From positions 124,596,412 through 124,660,411 of the forward strand of contig CM060967.1 in NCBI GenBank assembly GCA_030765045.1: a DNA stretch of 64,000 nucleotides. The letters run 5' to 3'. Numbering within the stretch: position 1 is the stretch's first letter; each line of letters opens with the position of its first letter. Of the stretch, positions 59,521 to 64,000 are shown piece after piece. Under the pieces are notes generated by a model. That model worked only from the letters and a program-made list of their open reading frames with translations. It was not told the DNA's origin and searched no databases. The position numbers and the translations under genes were made by a program. This stretch comes from Tenodera sinensis (Eukaryota; Arthropoda; Insecta; Mantodea; Mantidae).

Positions 59521-61198
59521 TCTAAACAGAATTACCCTTCGGAGTTTTCATCTTTTACCATTGTCTCTAGCAAATGTTCTATGACACAGATAGAATCTGC
59601 TTTTTTACCACAACTTACGTCTGTAAAGCAAATAAACCTCTCTTTAAGGGTACACCGAAGTGAAAAAGGGACTTTCTGAAGCACTGAAGTGAGGGCCTTA
59701 ATTTGTTGCATAGGCATTTCCAGCAAGAAATGTGTGTACCAAATTTCATTCCAATATCTTATCACATTTTGATATATTAATTAATTTATATCAGTTTTAT
59801 TGGGTATAATCAAAACTATCTTCTCCAACATATGTTGAACTACAAAGTTGATTTTTTAACATTATATCTCTTATTACCTTTGTAACAAATTAAAGGATGG
59901 AAATTTTCATATAGTGAATAGTTTTTCTTTAAGACAATTTTTAATATCGCGAAATGTCATAAAAGATAGCACATTGTTATACCTATTAATTCTTTGTTGT
60001 TAATAATAATCAAAATTCCAACCGGACATTTTAGTATCCATATTTTGAACTGTATTGTAAAAAGTTTTAGATCTCTAGCTACATTTTTGCGGGATAAGAT
60101 CGATTTTGAATATGAGAAGACAACAAAAAAATTGTTTCCGAGAAAAATGATTTTAAAGCTTAGTCACACACTTCCTAATTATGCAAGTATGTTTTCTCCA
60201 CATCTGATTTTGTTCATTGATTTGCACAAGGTTGACCTATTGCCCTTTCTTTTCAGCATTCTAAAACAGTACAGAAATTCAGTATGTGATTTTAAAATAT
60301 ACCTAACATATAGCGTTTACAAACAAGTGGTCTGTTCATGGAAATAAAAGCAAATTAGGTATCTGTTGCCACAACTTAAACTTTATTTTTGCTACAAATA
60401 AAATAAGTAGTATTAAACACGATGCATATATCAATAATCACACTCAGATAACCTCGTAAACGCACTGAATTATTTCAAAAGTATGATGAAATGCACACAA
60501 TGAGCTTGTAAAGAACAGAACTCTACCAAGCCAAATAGAAGCACGGAAAGTAACTTCAGAAATCAACAATCGACTAACGAAAAACACTGCCCTCTAGGGG
60601 ATTTATTGCACAACTTGCTCAACTAGGCAGAACTACTATTGCATAGGCAGCAGAACACTTAGCACCTTGTTTAAAACAATTTATTCCAAGCCTCCATGAA
60701 ACGGAAGTAGTGGGTACATCCATTTAAAAGACAGAGGCAGAGATGCACTGCTTTAACATGGCGTCCAAAATATGTGTTTCCCCTTCCCTAGGTGGTTAAA
60801 ACTTCGCAGATATACTCTTTTAAGGTATGGTGCATTTTTTGCAATAAAAATCCAAAAAATCAATTTTTTTTACCAAATAGGCTAAAATACCATTTCTCTG
60901 TTCTGCTAAAAGCATTTTTGTCACCATTTTTGTAACGAAAGGTACAGAGGTTTCCTTCACAATCACTGTCGGAAGTTTCGTATAATATTAATGAAACAAA
61001 GAAGGCATCATAAATTTCTTTCTTAATTCCATGTGTCATGCCGGCACTCACACTTGAAATTAGGTTGTTCTGAATATCAGGTGAAGTTACACAAAAAACA
61101 GTCGACATTTTCAAGTGCTCTTTCAGAGAAGTGCCATACATTGCTAATTCATTTAAATATTCAATATAATTGCTTGTTTGAATATCCTTCATTTTCAT
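59521..61198 (-). pseudogene. hAT-superfamily (DUF4371-type) transposase relic, split by an insert
   Basis: Minus-strand pieces of a hAT-like protein related to ZMYM-type/DUF4371 transposases. The upstream piece (60,824-61,198) contains LNELAMYGTSLKEHL, STVFCVTSPDIQNNLISSVS, IKKEIYDAFFVSLILYETSD (acidic motif region, ETSD for the usual ETTD) and NLCTFRYKNGD. The downstream piece (59,521-59,647) contains TLKERFICFTDVSCGKKADS. The join is interrupted by a TTAA-flanked insert at 59,648-60,819, across which TLK is present at both edges. The remaining catalytic core and C-terminus are missing. The family call rests on the ordered SPDIQNxLI ... ERFxxFTDVS motifs. Confidence 0.68.
59648..60819. mobile_element. 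TTAA-flanked 1.17-kb non-autonomous insert
   Basis: It lies between TTAA at 59,644-59,647 and TTAA at 60,820-60,823, inside a hAT relic whose reading resumes on each side. The ends read GGGTACACCGAAGTGAAAAA and, inverted, AAGAGTATATCTGCGAAGTT. They are imperfectly similar around GTAYA...GAAGT. TTAA targets suggest a piggyBac- or Kolobok-like origin. No transposase is visible. Confidence 0.55.
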
Positions 61199-61539
61199 TG
61201 AGAACGCTTATAACCGCTTTGATTTACACACAGAAATGTTTAATTTTTTCATAATATTTTCAGTTAAGCTTTTTAAATCAGCACACTCTCAAAGATTATT
61301 TTCATCAAATTTCTTAAATGTTAGAAGACATTGTCTTAACAGAGTCTCACACTGACTAAGTCGAACTACACTAATCGAAATTAATATATTTTAGGTTATT
61401 TTTTTATAGGATTTAACATTTTCTGGTTAAATCTTTCCGATGTAGTATTTAAATCCATATTTTATTTATGAACTACTTCAGATAAATATCATTCAACGTC
61501 TTATATTACTTGTGATAATATTCTGGTAATAGTATACCT

Positions 61540-61782
61540 ACTGCACTCTTTAGTCATGTCCCCCAACGAGTTACAATTGGTTGAGTAGGCAAGCGAACTC
61601 TGGGTTATGTTTTGATGCTTGAGAGTACCTTGCGAGATATCTTCTTCACATTGTATATAAAGTATCAACATCCGGAAAACAGGTCCTTATTTCCGCCGCA
61701 ACTTGATGAAGACCATGTGCTAGACAGGTTAAATGTATTAATGTGAATCTATTCCTGCGTCAGCCTTCTTCAAGGCCTTCTT
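61540..61782 (-). pseudogene. hAT transposase fragment (DUF659-type)
   Basis: The minus strand reads, with frameshifts and stops, FTLIHLTCLAHGLHQV, then a CFPDVDTLYTM-like block, then PTQPIVTRWGT near 61,570. These are the same consecutive blocks as in the relic at 55,091-56,539 (IHITCLAHALHR ... PVLTRWGTW), but only loosely similar, so it is a different, older element. No ends were identified. Confidence 0.65.
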
Positions 61783-62053
61783 CTTCGTAACCAGTTGCAG
61801 AACATTTTGCTCTTAATACCAGCAGGTCAAAACAGAGACAGAGAAATGTTTCATATGGGCCATCGGGCATCAGCATTCCCATTAGCAGTAAGGTGACCAT
61901 GGATTTGTAGGACCAAACCGGGACGTGGGACGTGAATTGTGTGTATTATTGTTACTGTTGTTATTGATTATTTAAAAATTTTAATTATTTTAATTATTTT
62001 AAATAAATTTTATTTTAAATAAATACAATTTCACTCAACTGACATTTCATACT

Positions 62054-62062
<9 letters not shown>

Positions 62063-62136
<74 letters not shown>

Positions 62137-62148
62137 ATACAAATATAT

Positions 62149-62224
<76 letters not shown>
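62063..62224. repeat. (TA)n-(GT)n-(TA)n compound microsatellite
   Basis: TA repeats at about 62,063-62,110, GT at 62,111-62,136, a short AT-rich spacer, then TA repeats at about 62,154-62,224. The two TA blocks are self-complementary. The frames across them are simple sequence. Confidence 0.95.
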
Positions 62225-62226
<2 letters not shown>

Positions 62227-62662
62227 ATATCTCAACAAATTATAAAATAAAGGTACTAAGGAGCTTATATCCCAAATTTCATAACAACCTGATCAAAACT
62301 GCATCGTAAGATACTTTTTACGCGAGAAACGAAGGGAACAAGATGTAATGAGCAGATGTAATTAAATCTTGTACACTCCCACGTTTAAATGGCCGGTGAA
62401 ACATTTAATAATTGTGCACAGTAATTTTATTAATGAAAATAACAAATCAGATCTGTGATCTAAAAGCTCAGATTTATAGTTGACTGCCCCCATGAATTTG
62501 TTAATACTGTGTGCTCCATTACATATAGCACAATATGCAGTTCTTGGCCATTTACAACTTTCATGTTTTAGTGCAGAATTTTACATTTTTGTAGAATTTT
62601 TTACAATTTTTAGAGTTAAACTCCTCTGCCTAGTGCAAGAGAATTAGAACCAGAGAGAGAGA
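62225..62662. other. Anonymous AT-rich sequence
   Basis: No feature is recognised before the solo LTR. Confidence 0.4.
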
Positions 62663-62924
62663 GTCACTATTGTGACGTCCAGCTCGGCGCTAAACAAAGG
62701 ACGGACGGGTCCAATCTACTTCACGTCACGTGCCGTGCCAGCGAGCGGGCAAAAACATTCAAGACCGAGCTGCCTCGCTGAACTGCTGTGTGTACGTGAC
62801 TGTTAACAATCGAGGCGGCAGAAACTAAACGGGTGTCGAGAACGTTCTTGACAATTCTAGCTGAATCATTTCCGATACATTTGTGTGTAGAAGTTGAGAA
62901 AGGTCCGTGTGATGCCATTCCCAG

Positions 62925-62933
62925 TATATAAGG
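62925..62933 (+). promoter_or_regulatory. TATA box of the LTR
   Basis: TATATAAGG in the middle of the LTR, conserved in units A (complement of 22,462-22,471) and B (about 46,190). A GAGTTGAGTTAG/GTCAGTCAGTGTG region follows, where transcription would start. Confidence 0.6.
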
Positions 62934-63226
62934 AGGCCTGAGAAGAACAAATGAGTGAGTTTTAGAGCTGAGTTGAGTTAGGACATGAGTCAGTCAGTGT
63001 GTCAATGAGTGCTAGACAGCTGTGCGTCGTAAGAAGATTCAACGAGGGTCACGAGTGATTACATTGTCATAATTGGTACATGAGAAATAGATGAAGTGAA
63101 GAGAGAAACTAAAAGTACTGAATAAGATTATGAGAAGTAAAAATTGTGAGTTGTGATTGCCCGAAAGACTGTAGACTGTGTTAACGACGAGAAAAAAACT
63201 GTATTTGTGGTAAAATTTTAGAAGAT

Positions 63227-63232
63227 AATAAA
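63227..63232 (+). terminator. Polyadenylation signal of the LTR
   Basis: AATAAA about 300 bases after the TATA box and 85 bases before the LTR end, the expected order for an LTR that both starts and ends transcripts. The motif is not exact in unit A. Confidence 0.45.
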
Positions 63233-63330
63233 GTTATAGAAAAGTAATCGAACTGATTTTCTCGTTTTGTCACGCTGTTGTCAGGAGTGGGTTTCATCGA
63301 ATTGCTGTCTTGTCACACTATAGTATGGCC

Positions 63331-64000
63331 CAGGGGTGCTCAACAAGTGAGCACACTCTCGCCTCCCCTATACCTATTACTTCCCCCCTCCACTGACCAA
63401 GGCAAGCAGAACCAGATCTGTTAGTCGAGGCGGATGGCGCGAAGTATCGTAGTACATATAACTTTGTTTTCGAGACTAAGACGACAAAGTTAAGTGCTTG
63501 ATTTGTAAGACCGATTGTTGCAGATTTATAAAATTTCCCTTACTTACGTTCTGTGTTCACGATAAACGTTATTCTCCCGGAAAAATACAACGAACTTTTG
63601 AAGCAACTGTACGACACATTCTCTTCACAATTTGAAGACCTAAAAACATTTGAAACCAAAATCAATTATTTTGTACTTTTGAGGTTTTCATACAATGAGG
63701 TTTCACACGATCTACAAAATATGGAACTATTTGCATTGCAGAATTCTACGACCGTAAGTTGTTCTGAAAAAGAAGGGTGGGAATTATTTAGGTTTCTGCC
63801 TGCTATGAGTATCCGAGATTACGTTTGTATCTAGTTTAATGGCAGTCTTTGGCTCCACTTATATCTGCGAACAAACATTTTAAAAAATGAACTACATTAA
63901 AAGTGAGTATCGCAGCAACATAGTGAAAATCACCTTGCTAATCTTTTGAGACTGTGCACTTCATCTTTTGCACCAAATATTGAAGACCTTCTGAAACTTA
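63331..64000 (+). mobile_element. Short hAT element, copy 2 (runs off window end)
   Basis: It starts with an intact hAT end CAGGGGTGCTCAACAAGTGAG at 63,331, immediately after the solo LTR. It is about 85% similar by eye to 53,244-54,131 throughout. The right end and duplication lie beyond the window; the candidate left duplication is GTATGGCC. Confidence 0.85.
63480..64000 (+). pseudogene. hAT transposase C-terminal relic, copy 2 (partial)
   Basis: The plus strand reads VILPEKYNELLKQLYDTFSS, FEDLKTFETKINYFVLL, LQNMELFALQNSTTV and WELFRFLPAMSIRDYVC, then a stop. After it the conserved MAVFGSTYICEQTF-type block and KSEYRSN..., RLCTSSFAPN are readable in shifted frames. This is the same C-terminal remnant as at 53,470-53,950 and includes the dimerisation domain. 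It is slightly more complete than copy 1 (a longer uninterrupted frame of about 93 codons, 63,553-63,834). It is not an active transposase, since the catalytic core is absent. Confidence 0.8.

Larger units (their letters stand above)
62671..63317 (+). mobile_element. Solo LTR (unit C)
   Basis: A 647-bp unit starting TGTGAC and ending GTCACA, so the ends are a 6-bp perfect inverted repeat in the TG...CA form. It is flanked by a 4-bp duplication CTAT (62,667-62,670 and 63,318-63,321). It matches LTR unit A (22,108-22,707, minus) along most of its length. No internal region or second LTR adjoins it, which is what recombination between two LTRs leaves. Confidence 0.82.

Noticed and set aside
62031..62238. 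Tyr-Ile and Thr-His repeat frames
   Set aside because: They are translations of TA and GT dinucleotide repeats.

Overview
The window looks like intergenic or intronic DNA from a large, repeat-rich arthropod nuclear genome, most likely an insect. The evidence is the mix of decayed LINEs with Jockey-like reverse transcriptases, hAT, pogo and Tc1/mariner-like transposase relics, several tRNA-derived SINEs, an LTR element with solo LTRs, a nuclear cox1 fragment and very many microsatellites. I cannot name the species. I found no host protein-coding gene, rRNA or functional tRNA gene. Nearly every long open frame is a transposon relic or a translation of simple sequence.

The dominant component is one dispersed family, called here the CTTTCTC family. 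Full copies are about 0.86-0.93 kb, and at least 16 copies or fragments lie in both orientations between 1 and 51 kb. Three nested pairs (14.2-15.7, 31.2-32.5 and 32.5-34.8 kb) give its exact ends and show a 6-bp flanking repeat, ATTTTT. The family carries a GT/CA tract at a fixed internal position, which explains many of the long CA repeats here.

Layout: 0-6 kb holds SINE-interrupted CTTTCTC copies and a 1.4-kb near-homopurine minisatellite. 6-10.7 kb has nothing recognisable. 10.7-12.35 kb has two head-to-head mariner-like relics around a cluster of three SINEs, two of which form a long palindrome. 12.7-16 kb holds CTTTCTC copies. 16.2-18.8 kb is a degenerate Jockey-like LINE on the plus strand. 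19.1-22.7 kb is a minus-strand LTR-type element (LTR-like unit plus a Gag-like zinc-knuckle frame) interrupted by a 1.5-kb non-autonomous transposon. 23-37 kb is mostly nested CTTTCTC copies with SINE and LINE-tail insertions and a pogo relic. 38.4-39.3 kb has a Tc1/mariner-superfamily relic ending in a TAA microsatellite. 40.7 kb has a cox1 NUMT. 44-47.3 kb is a copy of the same LTR split by a LINE whose 496-codon reverse transcriptase frame is open. 53-64 kb is rich in hAT elements (three with identifiable ends, plus further relics), a TTAA-flanked insert and a solo LTR.

The parts do not form a pathway. They form a stratigraphy: insertions inside insertions, many with clear target-site duplications, so that relative ages can be read directly. 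Those junctions, the CTTTCTC family, the conserved 3' stem-loops of one LINE lineage and the pair of internally deleted hAT elements that kept the transposase C-terminus are the most useful observations.
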